Source: Sanderia malayensis | Lineage: Eukaryota > Cnidaria > Scyphozoa > Semaeostomeae > Pelagiidae | Direction of reading: 5' to 3' | DNA: 64,000 nucleotides | Assembly: GCA_013076295.1 (NCBI GenBank) | Contig: RQOL01000718.1 | Coordinates: forward strand, 2,046,001-2,110,000 | Part shown: in pieces, positions 19,651 through 31,846 of the stretch | Layout of the letters: every line of letters starts with the position of its first letter | How positions within the stretch are numbered: the stretch's first letter is position 1 | The notes under the pieces: generated by a model | Seen by the model: the letters and a program-made list of their open reading frames with translations, nothing else | The model's database searches: none | Told to the model about the DNA's origin: nothing | Program-made: the position numbers and the translations under genes

Positions 19651-22600
19651 ATGTCTTATGATAATAAATTTAAAAAGCGTACCAGTTCTGCTGCAGCCAC
19701 TACTAACCACAGAACGACAATTACGGATCGCAAATATCACGATTCGCAATTGCAGAAAATCTCGGAGAGAATCAAAGAACTGGATGAGAAAATTGTATCT
19801 TTTTCTATTCTATTTCTGTTTTGATAATAACTTTCTTCGGATGAGCTTAAGGCCCTTCCAAATGCTTGTCTAAATACTTTGTTAAAGCTTCATTTGCCCT
19901 AATCACGTTGCAGAAATCGTTACATTTTGTTGTCCCCGACAAGGAGACATTTGCGAAGGAGAAATCAGATATCATCCAAGAGTTAAATGACACGAAATCT
20001 GAACGTGAGAGTCATTTTACTGAAAAGAGATCAATAGATGCAGAACTAAAGATATTAAATGATGAAATTACTGCAAAGGTAGGTAGATGTGTTTTGCTAC
20101 ATGAGTTCAGAACACTATTGCCAAATGTGAAAAAAGAACCTAACGTAAAATATTTGCTCTTTCTTTTAGTTTGATGCCATTGGGAAGCTGAAAAGTAAAT
20201 TGAGGTACAAAACTGCAGAAAAAGTTGATGAGGTCATCATGTATGTATTCCATCAGACTGAATCTTGTTGTTTGCTATTCATCTGCAGTTTTATTGCACA
20301 GCTTTTCAAATAGATGCTTATTTAAATTGACATTGTCTAACATTTTTTGAGAATCTGCATTTTGATTTTCAGCAAACTTGAAAAGCAGTTGCCAAGAATG
20401 AAGATGAAGCCACCAGAGCAAAGACGCATTGAACAAGAGATCTCAGATTTGAGACAGTCAAAGGATAAAGTTGTGTAAGATTCTTGTTTCAAGCTAATCA
20501 TTGTTATCTTTAATAATAGGTATGGCCTTTTTTTAAATATTGGGAGACTTTTACCTGCATGTCCACAAATTGTTGCATTTCAGAGAATTTGGAAAGCTTC
20601 AGAAAGAAGTCAATATTTTAAAGGATAAACAAAAGGAGCTAAGAGGAAAAAAACAGGTGAACTTGTTATACAACTTGTTATACTTTTTCAACATTCATCA
20701 GTTTTTAAATTCACAATGCAAATGAAAGTAGGCAGTTGAGGAAGTCTATTGCTGAAAATAGCCATTCATTGATATAACTTGGTTTGCAGGAGAACATAAA
20801 ACACATCACATCTGTTAAACAAAAGGAGTCTGCAACCAAAGCGTTGTTGGAAAGTCATAAAAAAGTTGTCAATGAAACATGGGATTTGTACAAAAGCACT
20901 CTGTCACAAAGAGACAGTTTTAAAAACGGTACATAGAGTTTTCCTTGGAATATATCTCAATAAAGTTGATGAGTTATAAAACTGTTTTCTATCAATGTTT
21001 TCAATCATGAGCAATGTTTTCAATCATAAGCAATGTTTTTATATGTGTTTCTGTAGAAAAAGATGAGCTTCAGAAGCAAAAGCATGAGTTGGTAGTGACA
21101 TACCAAAGGGAACATAGAGCAGCCAACCTCAAAGGTGATATCATTAAAAGACACGAACCAGATGAAAAAGTCAAGGAACGAGGCTCTGGATACAAGGCTA
21201 AATCAGTGTAAGTTGAATATCAGGCTAAGTAAGCTCACTTGCTTCTGCTTTCAAGCCCTATTGTCACACTGGAGCTCTGCATGTTCCACACGTAGCTGTT
21301 TTTTTTTTTCAAATTAACGAGACCTTGTAAATTTCTTCTGGCTTGTTTGAAGCACATAATGATATAATGTTTGTTGCATGTCATTTTGAATTGTTATCAC
21401 TGATTTCTACAGAATACAGAGGAAAAAACCTTTGGATGAAAAAATAAGTTCATGCGATGTTTTACTTGCATACATTGATAAACAAACTTCCCAGCATGCA
21501 TTGGTGACAGAAGAACAAGTCAAACTTATGCAAGCTTCAAGTGAATCACTAGGAGTGGCTGATACAGGTTAGAAATTTCTTGAGACACATCTTTTTATCT
21601 TTAAGCTCTGCTCCGTGTACGTTTTTCTACACTGCACAGTCGATCTATATTCATGGATTTCTTCACTTCAGTTGATGGCAAATCATCAGGTGCAGAAGAC
21701 ATCTACCGTGGCATAAAACGCAGACCAAGCAAAAGGGAGCGACGAAAGAGGCAGCATACTTCAGAGGTATGTGAAGGGTTATTATTTTCCTCATTATCAC
21801 ATTATTTTCTTCAAAAATATTTAACACAAGCTCACGTTTGTTTTCAGCTTTCAAAAAGGATTGATCTTCATGTAGTGGTGTTGGAAAAGTTTGTGTCACT
21901 TGGAATCGTGCCTCCATCAACTGTAGCTGATCTCAAGGCTGCAGCAGCCAAGATTCGCAACAAGAAGGTGATAACTCAGTAAATTCCTGCTTTGTCAGAT
22001 GCAAACAAACTTCTAAAAGCTTTTTTATGTGTCGGAGGGGGGAGGGAGAAGATGTGCGTGTTACATTTACATTCTATATGAATTGAAGAGTGTTATTTTA
22101 AATTGTTTGCTTCCTTTTTTATAGCTTCATTTTAGAGGGTCCCAATTGGGGGTCTCTGGAACCCTGGAGCCCAACAATTTTACCCTTTGGAGCCCGGAGC
22201 CCTTCAAATTATGACCTGGAGCCCTAGAACCCATAGAGACCCTCATTTTACATAGCTTTCTTTGAATTCTCCATCTGCATTCTTCATTTGTCGTTCTTTT
22301 TTGCAGATCTCTTTAAAGGAAGAGCAGGCCGAAATCATGAAGCAGTCCGAACCGAGAAGAGCCAAGTCAATACCGTCTCTTGCTAACAAACCCGATCACT
22401 CCCCAATTGATGATGATGGTCTGAAGAAACGCGACGAAGATGAGAAAGAAGATTTTAGTACACGCGATGATAGCAATGATTCACTGTTGAACAATAAGAA
22501 AAAGTCAATGAGCCTGCAACTCGGGTGGCGTCACAAGAGTTGTCCTTCTCTTGTGTCGGACGCAGTTGATAAACATTACATGGATTTGGAATCTCCAGCT

Positions 22601-23674
22601 TCGAGCAACGCAACGACAAGAGGCTTCGGCTCGGGTACGAGTGACGACGAGTTGGAATCGCCTGTCGGTGTGATGTCGGCTCCGAGTTTTGTCGACAGAT
22701 TAGAGCCGATGTTGAGAACTGGTTCGGTGGAGGACGAAAAACCAGCCCAGCAGTTGATTAGTTTTGTTGCAGGTGGTGAAAAACTTGATGCTGTGATAAG
22801 ATTTCACGAGAAAGGCTCGCACAAAGTTCATTTCGCAAGTGATGTAGTTCAGCGTGATGAGCAAGTCGTTGGCTCGGATTACGAGAACGCCACCGAGAAT
22901 TTCACCGAGAATTCGAGTAGTGCTGCCGAGAATAACTTGGGGAGTTCTCGACGAGACGAAGCGAGCGAAGGCGTCGCAGTTGGAGAACTGGTGAATGACA
23001 TTGTAGATGGACATAACAGTAATCAGATCAAAGATTCGATGAATAGCGAGGGAGATGCTGGTAGAAATAAATGTTTAGAAACGAAGAATATAAATGAAGC
23101 AGATCATGAGATCCAGGAGAGTTTGAATGAGAAGTTAGAAGAAAAAAGCGAAATGTTTATGGACTCTTCGGAACAAAAGAGCTCAGTGGTTTGTGGCCGT
23201 GACGAGAAGGCAAGTGATGGTATTGAGAAGTTGAATAGAATCACCAGTGATGAATTGATTTTCGATCTGGAAGTAAAATCGATAGATTGTGTTGATGAAC
23301 AAATAGAAGACGATTCGAACAGACTTCGATTAGATTCGAAGGACAATGCTCTGAACAGACTTGGAGACAAATATTCGTCTTGTGAACAGTCAGGAGAAGA
23401 CACAGATTCGGAATTGGACATAGGACCAGGATCTATAAATCCCAAAGACAATGGTGATGCATTTCTTCAGTTTCCTATTGATGATGTATGTGATGCCAAA
23501 AGTGTGGAGGAGGAAATGCTCTCTCCTAATGCCAACAACAAGCATCACTCAATGCAAGGGATAAGGATTCCGGGTGCCTTTCCTATTGTCTCTGTGGGAA
23601 GCTGTAGTCCCAGAAAGACAAGCAATGAACTTGTGGACCAAAACAATACCGACGGAGTCTTTGTCGAGACTTGA
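19651..23674 (+). CDS. BFR1-like coiled-coil protein with long acidic tail
   Basis: Eleven exons join in phase: 19651-19794, 19914-20078, 20170-20240, 20373-20474, 20584-20656, 20790-20928, 21057-21207, 21413-21567, 21672-21766, 21848-21967 and 22307-23674, giving 860 residues. The first 400 residues are lysine/glutamate-rich coiled coil with a layout like fungal Bfr1, an RNA-associated protein of polysomes and ER. Shared points are the segment YKTAEKVDEVIIKLEKQL, a later LDEKISSCDVLLAYIDKQ, a basic patch KRRPSKRERRKRQ, and the short globular block IDLHVVVLEKFVSLGIVPP. The last exon adds about 455 acidic, serine-rich, low-complexity residues with no domain that I recognise. Assignment to the BFR1 family rests on remembered pattern, not an alignment. 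A generic coiled-coil protein is the alternative. Confidence 0.72.
22135..22244. mobile_element. Possible small inverted-repeat element in intron 10 of the BFR1-like gene
   Basis: GAGGGTC at the left and GACCCTC at the right bound 110 bases that repeat GGAGCCC and GGAACCC blocks. The flanks both read ATTTTA, a possible 6-base target duplication. The elevated GC content stands out from the AT-rich intron. Confidence 0.45.
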
Positions 23675-23938
23675 ATGCAATTTTGTCTGGATTTTAAATG
23701 AATTTTTCACAGTGCGACTTTTAACTTGGTAAATACTGACGCGAAAATACTGAGGCGAAAGTAAATACTGACGCGAAGGTTCAGCTGGGGTTTTACAGAT
23801 GTTTTTGTCATATTATGCTTTGGTTATGATATTAACATTAGGGATAATATTATGCGATATACACAAACTGCGTGCTATGATAATTTTGTAGCGAAAAGTT
23901 TAAAATGTATGTGTCTAGTTGTGGATCATCGTAATATA

Positions 23939-23944
23939 AATAAA
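23939..23944 (+). terminator. Poly(A) signal of the BFR1-like gene
   Basis: AATAAA 265 bases after the stop codon, in an AT-rich 3' region. Confidence 0.5.
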
Positions 23945-24315
23945 CTATAAACTTGTTATAGACTTTTAGATTATTTTAAAGCTTTCATAATTATTCCACA
24001 TCAATTCTTTTTTTTCTTTTTTGTTCCTTACGTTTATTTCATTATCCTTTGAACGGAGACAGTCATCCGTTATATCGTCACAAGTCATCTAATTTTGGGT
24101 GCCTGTGCCAGCAAGGTGGGGGCTCAACTTGGAAGAGACAGAGAAGATTGACGTCATACAAATGTTTGAAACCGAGGCCTACTTCTGATTACGAGGTTTG
24201 TTTTGTTTTTGCCGGCTTGCAAATTTATTTGTGTCGTGGCTTTTACCACCACCACACTGCCATTAATTTGTTTGTAAAAGTCTATTATCTTTTATTATAA
24301 ACCTGTTGTTTTACT

Positions 24316-27300
24316 ATGAATCGTTTTGGTAAGCTGCCAAGCAAGCAACAGGACGACAGTATTGCAACTACTTCCTACGAAACAGAAAAGCATCTCCAAA
24401 GTACGATGGGCCTAGCCAAGGAGAAAGGAGGCCTGTCGGAGCAAAAGCGAACACAAATTGTATCAGCTACACATGTGAACGTATTTCTCTACGCTACATC
24501 ATTCTGGATTCAACTGGGAGTTCTTCCGGTATTTATTCTATTTTTCATTCATAGAAGTAGTAATTAGGCCCCGTATTTGCGCTGGGTGAGTAGTGACACG
24601 CTATGAATAAACCGCAACGCCCCCTTTTAAACTCATGAGTTGTTAATGCCACGTGGCAAATAGGGGATGTGTAAAATAGGGGGTCTATTGAATTCAACCG
24701 ATTTATAATTTTAAAACACCCCGTATCATATGCGGGCCCGTCTCGTCTGTAAATATTCATCTGCTAAGTGCTATTTGATATATTCCTTGCATGGCATGCA
24801 TACATAATCATATGTAACATTTATTTTTGCGTATGCAGTATTTGTCGAAAAGTCTTGGAGCAGATCCTGTCATCTTTGGCTACCTGCAAACGACATTTGC
24901 AATCGTGCAACTATGTGGTGGTCCTTTCTTTGGACGTTTTGGTGATCTGTTTGGCTGCAAGGCTGCTCTTGCACTTGCCTTTTCGGCATCAAGCATCGCC
25001 TATGGCTTGCTTGCAACGGCAACATCTGTTCCAATGCTCTTCATTTCCCGATTCCCATCAGTAGCAATGCACAGCATGCAAGGTAGGGGTCGAATAGGAC
25101 ACACGACAGATACGCGACAGACATACGACAGACATTTCAAAGCTTGCATTTTCTGCAAGGTTTATCGACAGCTATTGAAGTGATTTCGTTGATTCCAGGG
25201 TCGCAAATGGTCATCACAGATATCACAGCAAATGAATGTAAGTTTGTCGTTTTTCAATATACTCAATGATGGTATATGCAACAGATTTGCGTGTAGTAGC
25301 ATTCGAGTTTGACAAAAATCGAACCTCGCTTCTAATACGAGGTTCTTTTGGTCTACCAGTTAGGGCAGCTTCCCTGGGCAAGCTTGGCATCTCCTATGGT
25401 CTCGGAATGATCGTTGGACCATTTCTGGGTGGTATTATCACTTCGAATTACAACAAGCAGCTCGCTGCTGCCACGGCTACCGCTGGGAGCATCGTAAGCA
25501 TTGTGATCGTCCTCATGTTCATACCTGTGAATACCAAGACCAACATCTCAACTTCTGAGGACAACTCGGACACGTCTCAGACAGGTAATCAGAAAATATC
25601 TTGTCACGATGCTTAGAAAAGTTTTAATTAGAGAGTTTCAAACCAGTCACTGTCCTTTGGCATAATAGATGGTAAAATAGCAAAAACAAAATAAAGTTCG
25701 AACTTAAATTATGAAGACAAAGGAAAGCAAATGATATAAATACGCATGCGTATGGACTCACACACACAATTAGAAAACCTGTGCACACAATTCCAAAAAG
25801 TAATTTGACGTGTCTATATCTATCGGTGGCGAGTCTCCAAGCAGATGTCGCTGGATATATATGAAGAACAGATCGGCACTGTTGGCCCTCGTCACCCCGG
25901 TGTACCCAACAGAGTTAGTAGTTGAGTACGATATGCGGATGGTTTTTCGGCGCTTCTGCCGAAAAATCATTCTCGACGGAAAGACGAAAAGTCCCGGTAC
26001 GCCGGGGATCTACTTTCTCTTGTAGATCCTCGGTGTACCAGGCCTCATTTAATTTCAACTCAACTTCACCTCAACTTCAAGTGGAGCTCGGTGGAATCGA
26101 TCCGTGACTCCATGAGTGGCTAGCACAAGTACCAACCACTTCGCCACAAGAGTTGAACTAACAAAAAAGCTAATACTAAATTTTCCATTTTGGATTCGCA
26201 CGAAAATTTATATCTGAACCATCTAGCAATTGATTAAAAAGATATGTTTTGAAATGAGTGCCTGCAACAAATGTTTCGGGCGAAGGATGACCATATGCCT
26301 GGTGCGTTGATTCCTTTGACCTTATGCGATTCCCTACTGCTAAGAAGCGCTGCTGTGGACCACCGGTAACTTACCTGCACACTAACCTCGAGACCACTGG
26401 TTCGAAACCTGATGGGAACATCTACTTTGTGTTTTGATCAATTCGTGATTTAAATTTCCTAAAGGTGGATGTGGATGCGCAGTGTCATATATAAGCTACT
26501 ACGCAGGAGTATACATGACGTAATCCCACTGACAGTGTATGGTGTATCGGTTAGGGTTAAGGTTAAGATTAGGGTTAGGGTTAGGGCTAGAGGCCGTAAA
26601 GGTGGGTGTATATGCGCAGTGCCATATATACGCTACTGCGCAGGAGTATACATGACGTAATGCTACTGACAGTGTATGGTGTATCGGTTAGGGTTAGGGT
26701 TAAGATTAGGGTTAGGGTTAGGGTTAGAGGCCGTAAAGGTGGGTGTGTATGCGCAGTGCCATATATAGGCTACTGCGCAGGAGTATACATGACGTAATAC
26801 TACTGACAGTGTATGGTGATTGGTTAAGGTTAGGGTTGGTGTTAGGCTTAGGATTAGGGTTAGGGTTAGGGTTAGAGGCCGTAAAGGTGGTGTGTATGCG
26901 TAGTGCCATATATAGGCTACTGCGCAGGACCATACATGAAGCACTGCTACTGACAGTGTATGGTGTATCCGTTAGGGTTAGGTTAGCGTTAAGATTAGGG
27001 TTAGGGTTAGGGTTAGGGCTAGAGGCCGTAAAGGTGGGTGTGTATGCGCAGTGCCATATATAAGCTACTGCGCAGGAGTATACATGACGTAATGCTACTG
27101 ACAGTGTATGGTGTATCGGTTAGGGTTAGGGTTAAGATTAGGGTTAGGGTTGTAAAGGTGGGTGTGTATGCTCAGTGCCATATATAGGCTACTGCGCAGG
27201 AGTATACATGACGTAATACTACTGACAGTGTATGGTGATCGGTTAAGGCTAGGGTTAGGATTAGGGTTAGGGTTAGGGTTAGAGGCCGTAAAGGTGGGTG

Positions 27301-29106
27301 TGTATGCGCAGTGCTATATATAGGCTACTGCACAGAAGCATGCATGATGTAATGCTACTGACAGCGTATGGTGTATTGGTTAAGGTTAGTGATATGGCGT
27401 ATGAGTTGGGGTTAGGGCTAGATATCAAGATTCACCTTGTTTTTATATCACGCGATGGAACTTTTTACCTTCATGTGCTGTTTTTCGATTGTTGCTTCAG
27501 GAAAGTCGGAAGAAAAAGAATCGGTATTTAATGCAGCGCGCATTCTCGCCACATTGAAAGTGCCAAACGTTGCATACCTCCTTGCTATCAAATGCATATG
27601 CGGCATCCCCTTTGGCATCTTCCAGTCCATGTTTTCGATCGTTACGATGGAGTATTTCAAACTTGGACCGAAAGAAAATGGCTTCATCCTTTCCTACGTT
27701 GGAGTTATGGGAATCGTAAGTAAAGTATTAATCTAACGAGTTCTTTGCTTTCCTATACATGTAGTTATTAATGGCTCACTGTCTCCAAGCCTGACAGCAC
27801 TAGAAAACTCTCACAAGAGAGTCCAGTATATATAAGTAAGCTTGATCTTTCACTATTTGTTGTTTTTTACTTTCTCTTATTCCCCGACTCTGTCACTCAT
27901 GCATCCAGTCCGTTTTTTAACAGCTTGTGCAAGGGTTAGGTGTTGGGTTCCTGACAAGACGATACAAGGATACGACACTACTGTCTATCTCTGTTGTGGC
28001 GATCTCTCTTTCGTATCTCCTTATGGTGAGTATATTCAAGTTGAAGAGAGAACATTGCATACACGAAAGCTACATAACATGTAAATACATAATACATCGT
28101 AGTAGTTTATGGTTATTTACTTATTTCTATAGCAGGTTACCATAGTATTTAATTTGATTCTAATCAAGTCGCAATTAATTTAAAGCTCCCCATCCCATGT
28201 TTCTTTGTTGTCCGTACATCAACCCATGATTTCTTTTACTGTCCCTATTTTTTGTTTATTTAGGTACCTGTGGCTGACGTCTATACGTTCTGCGTTGTAC
28301 TAACTCCATTGATTATGGGTGGCGCGATCTTTCAAGTTGTCGTTACGAGCTGCATAACCAAAATGGTTTCGTGTCAAGAAACTGGTGCAGCACTAGGTAC
28401 GTAGAACTTAGGAACAGTCTTTGATTTTGACAGAACTTCAAAATTGCTTTTAAAATCGGAAACATGGATCTTTCTGACGTACTACTCTGATGAGTGTCAG
28501 ACGAAAGCTTTAGTATTTACTATATTTCGCCATGTTTCCGATTTTAAAAGCAATTTAGAACTTAGGAAGCACTGAACTTAGACTGGAAATGGTCGAAAAT
28601 TGATTTAAAAAGTCGAATTATTACGAATGTAGACATAGCTAATTAGCAATTTATTCCATCAATTTGTTATTGTCGGCAATGAAGTAAGAGCCAGAGGACT
28701 CGGGGAAGGCATGCCCCTTGTTGTGGATGAAAATTTACCCTTCTTGAGATTAAACTAGTTACTTGTTACCCCCCTTTTTATTTGTGCCCGCCCCTACTTT
28801 TCGGAATGCTTCTACGCCTCTGTTGTCCACAATACCCCACCTTATCTACAAATGTAATTGCGTGGGCATGAATTGTTATTGTTACCACATGGATCTTTGA
28901 CTATTTAAGACATCTTATCCTGTATGCACATTCTTTTTATTGTAGGATTATCAATGGCCACCCACGCCCTGATTCGTTCTATTTCGCCCACCATCGGTGG
29001 GCTATTGTTCAGCCATTTTGGATTTGCCATATTTGGAATTGTAGGCTTTGTAATTAACGGACCATTGTCACTGTATTTAGTCATCTATGGGAGAAAGGAA
29101 TTTTGA
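24316..29106 (+). CDS. SLC22A18: SLC22A18-like major facilitator transporter
   Basis: Eight exons join in phase: 24316-24528, 24839-25082, 25199-25237, 25360-25584, 27501-27715, 27924-28025, 28264-28396 and 28946-29106, giving 443 residues against about 424 in human SLC22A18. Close matches to that protein as I remember it are YLSKSLGADPVIFGYLQTTF, the loop GGPFFGRFGDLFG (the MFS GxxxDxxGRR-type loop between helices 2 and 3), QMVITDITANE, ASLGKLGISYGLGMIVGPFLGG, and the C-terminal SISPTIGGLLFSHFGFAIFG. Twelve hydrophobic segments can be placed. The family is an intracellular-membrane organic-cation or proton-coupled transporter; substrates are poorly known. Intron 4 (1.9 kb) holds a SINE and a TTAGGG minisatellite, and intron 7 holds a long foldback. 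The N-terminal 40 residues before the first helix are polar and unlike the human protein. Confidence 0.9.
25845..26160 (-). mobile_element. tRNA-derived SINE in transporter intron 4
   Basis: Read on the minus strand, the head at about 26152-26090 has an A-box-like TGGCGAAGTGGTTGGTA and, 32 bases on, a B-box-like GGATCGATTCC, the two internal RNA polymerase III promoter parts of a tRNA. A longer unrelated body follows, with a small stem ATCTAC/GTAGAT near 26009-26028 and a GC-rich hairpin near 25946-25965. This is the layout of a tRNA-head SINE. The far end is approximate. Confidence 0.65.
26461..27400 (+). repeat. TTAGGG-containing minisatellite in transporter intron 4
   Basis: Seven copies of a unit of about 125-148 bp. 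Each has a constant part (AAAGGTGGGTGTGTATGCGC, a CATATATA block, CTACTGCGCAGGAGTATACA, then CTGACAGTGTATGG) and a variable run of TTAGGG, the metazoan telomere repeat, with TTAAGG variants. Unit starts fall near 26464, 26599, 26736, 26884, 27029, 27153 and 27288. Length differences come mainly from the number of TTAGGG repeats. Open frames across it are artefacts. Confidence 0.93.
28441..28556 (+). repeat. Long foldback with hammerhead-like core in transporter intron 7
   Basis: Perfect 27-base arms (28441-28467 and 28530-28556) enclose 62 bases. A second, imperfect pairing continues inward (CTTTCTGAC with GTCAGacGAAAG). The centre reads CTGATGAG at 28487 and CGAAA at 28502, the conserved halves of a hammerhead ribozyme, with AGTA after it able to pair with TACT before it. 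Helix III and the cleavage site are not convincing. Confidence 0.7.
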
Positions 29107-29939
29107 TGGTATTTTCCGCAAGTCGGACACATCAATTCTCAGTCATGAATTTATTCAATGTCTTTGAACTATTTTGAACAAAAATGCCCAGATTTAAAGA
29201 TTTGCTGCATTTTTACTGGTTGAAATAAGCGACTTGGAAAATAATGTGGTCTTCAAATAGAGAACAAAGCATGCAGTCTGGATGGAATATATTTTTGTTG
29301 TATGCTTTTAGATAACATCTCATCTCATGTAAGATATATCTCTACTTATATTTTTAGAAATAATTTACTTTTGTGTGAGCCTTGTATTTTTTCTTTTCAC
29401 TTCAGTCCACGTCGTGACGTTAGAGGGACCCTTAGTGCCCTGGACTGTGAACAGGTGCCTTAAGTTTAAAACATGAATTCAATTTTTTAAAAGATCAGTA
29501 AAGAATTTCGAAACAAAAAGTGAATCGTTTGTGAATCACCTTGGGCCCCTGTGGGTTTGTAAGGCAGAGTCGTGAAATGTGAATAACACCTTTTATTATT
29601 TCCGCATCTCCAAATTTTGTAATATTAGTCATGTTGAGTTGAAAACGGGGACTTAGCAAGAGGTTTTCCTTTTGTTTTTCCTCATATACACTGCGATTCC
29701 TCGTCTGTAATCAAGAACATGATTTTCCATTTATTCATATGATTGCAAAATCCAAAGATTGACGGAGATGTCAACGTATTAAGCTGACATTATCAAGAAA
29801 AGTGTTGTAAAGGATTTTTAGGCCAGCGAGTCAAAAATTTGGTTAAGTAAACAATTAATTTTCTTTTTTTTTGGAAAAAACAGAAGCCATCGGATAAAAG
29901 CACAGTTTATTCTTGGAAAAGGTTTTATCAGCTGTAGTC
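29107..29939. other. Intergenic region, no gene seen
   Basis: Holds the transporter 3' region and the promoter of the PH-PDZ gene. AT-rich with no repeat or frame of note. Confidence 0.55.
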
Positions 29940-31284
29940 ATGAGCTCAAGATCAAGACACAAAGCTGAAAATAACGTGTCAAAGTCTTTTGCAAGAACCT
30001 CGATAAATAGAAAGGAAGGCTTCATGGAGAAGAAAACAGGCCTACTCCATATGTGGAGAAATAGATACTTCGTTTTAATGCATGATGTACTGAGTTATTT
30101 CAAACGGGAGGACCAGAAAGAGTCAATGACACCGACAGGTCGCGTATTCTTCGGCGATATTCAATCTATTGAGAAAATTGTAAAAAGGTCTAGGCCGTTT
30201 TGTTTTCTAATACACGAAGACGGCAAGAAGCATTTGATGAGTTGCTCTTCTGAAATTGAACGTGATTCTTGGATAGACGCCATCGAAAGTGCCAAAGAGC
30301 ATCACGCCAAACAAGAAAAGTTTGATCCAGTGCGACGAAAGAGTGCGCGAATTGGCAGGGAGTTTAAGAGAGTGACAATCCAAAAAGACGAAAAAGGTGG
30401 TATTGGTTGCACGATTAAAAATGTCGGTGGGGCTATTTTTGTCAACAGAATTATCCCTGACGGTCCAGTTGCAATCTCGGGTGTATTACGGCCAGGTGGG
30501 TAAATAGACTTTCTCTGCATTGATCTAATTAACGTTGTCATTTAAAGTTAATTAGTGCAGTCTGATTAACATATTTATGCACATTGGAGACTGTAATGAT
30601 TGTATTGTATTATTCATAGAATAACCAGAGGTACACAATGGGGTATATAACAATGGCGTAGATAGGAACTTTTATAGGAGGGGCGCGAAATTCAGATTTT
30701 CCGACAAAAATTTCATAAGCATTTTTTTCTTCAAGACTATGAATATAAGATAAGGAATACAATATAAGAATACAAGATCAGCAATTTTCCGACAAAACGA
30801 CAGTTTAGCTCTACAGGGGGTTTTTCGCCCCCATGACCCCCCTCTAACTACGCCACTGGTATATAAGTTTACTTGAGCATATTATTTAACGTAATTAATT
30901 TTCTTTTATGAAGGTGATCAGATAATAGACATCAATGGTATACGAATATCTGGCAGTCCGATAGAGAAGATTAAAGATGTGATAAGACAAAGTCCAGATT
31001 ATTTAGTTTGTACCGTCAAACCAGTCACACATTACGCAAACAATCAAGATGCCAGTCCTGAGCTGGGAAGAACTGCCTATACTGAAATCGACCCGAAGTT
31101 TCTTAAATCTTTGTCAGATGAAGACGAAGATGAAGCACATTCAAAGTCGCAAACCCCACGGATGTACGAGAATATTGATTACTCCAGGAGGGGAGAAAAA
31201 CCTGTTCAAAGTGACGAAGGAGATGAAGGCGAGGAACGTGTTGGAGGTCAAAATTACGCTGAGCTCGATTTTACCAGGCGATAG
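29940..31284 (+). CDS. PH-PDZ adaptor with C-terminal tyrosine motifs
   Basis: Two exons, 29940-30495 and 30914-31284, join in phase to give 308 residues. A pleckstrin homology domain spans about 24-120, with the conserved tryptophan W111 in its last helix (DSWIDAI). A PDZ domain spans about 143-222, with a GGIGCTI binding loop and the later GDQIIDINGIRI signature. The tail is acidic and carries three similar motifs, YTEIDP (Y241), YENIDY (Y270) and YAELDF (Y300). YENI fits the pYxN rule for Grb2-type SH2 domains. Together these suggest a membrane-recruited scaffold that is tyrosine phosphorylated, but that role is inference. An upstream in-frame TTG exists at 29913; the ATG at 29940 is the true start candidate. 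I do not recognise a named ortholog. Confidence 0.85.
30651..30858. mobile_element. 208-bp non-autonomous hAT-like element
   Basis: Ends CAATGGCGTAG and CTACGCCACTG are inverted copies with one mismatch. The element is flanked on both sides by GTATATAA (30643-30650 and 30859-30866), an exact 8-base target duplication as made by hAT transposases. It sits in the intron of the PH-PDZ gene and encodes nothing. Confidence 0.85.
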
Positions 31285-31846
31285 ATGCGGATGATTACCT
31301 GGCTGTACATCACATTGCATACTGCAGCCGGCTGAGAGCCTGCAAGAACCTTAATGAAATTTTTCTCCCCTATTTCATGCTGATTCTCCGCCACCCCCAA
31401 AAGAACTGCGTTCCTCGGGAGATAAACTCCTCACATGTACCCCTACTATAACAAAATTATATGGACAGATTTCATATATTTTAATCTACGTTATTATTAA
31501 ATTGTATAATTGCAAGCAATAATTTGAATAATAGATTGTGGCATTTTTAGATGGTGCAGGGACATTTTGAATGAATTTTCCCATGGCAAATAATCAAAGT
31601 GTATTTTTATAATAATGTTATATGCAATTTGTACCAGTGATTTTAGTTTCACCGCTAGATTGTTGATTTTCTAAATACAAGTAACCGGAAAAATATTTGT
31701 TTAATTTCTGGAAGTTATATGATGTTTTGTATGAGGTCATGTCTGAAAAAAAGAAAGTGATTCGATATGTCACGTCTCACACGTGCGTCTGTCTATCCGA
31801 CCTTTCCATAGTTCTCAGAACAAGAAGTGTCACGCCTTCACCCACC
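31285..31846. other. Intergenic region, no gene seen
   Basis: Short AT-rich spacer with the PH-PDZ 3' region and the NFU1 promoter. Nothing else recognised. Confidence 0.5.

Noticed and set aside
26351..26415. Possible tRNA gene with a GGTTCGAAACC box
   Set aside because: The B box is good, but the A box and acceptor stem do not pair; at most it is a SINE fragment.
26469..27531. Repeated valine/arginine-rich open frames
   Set aside because: They come from TTAGGG translation in the minisatellite.
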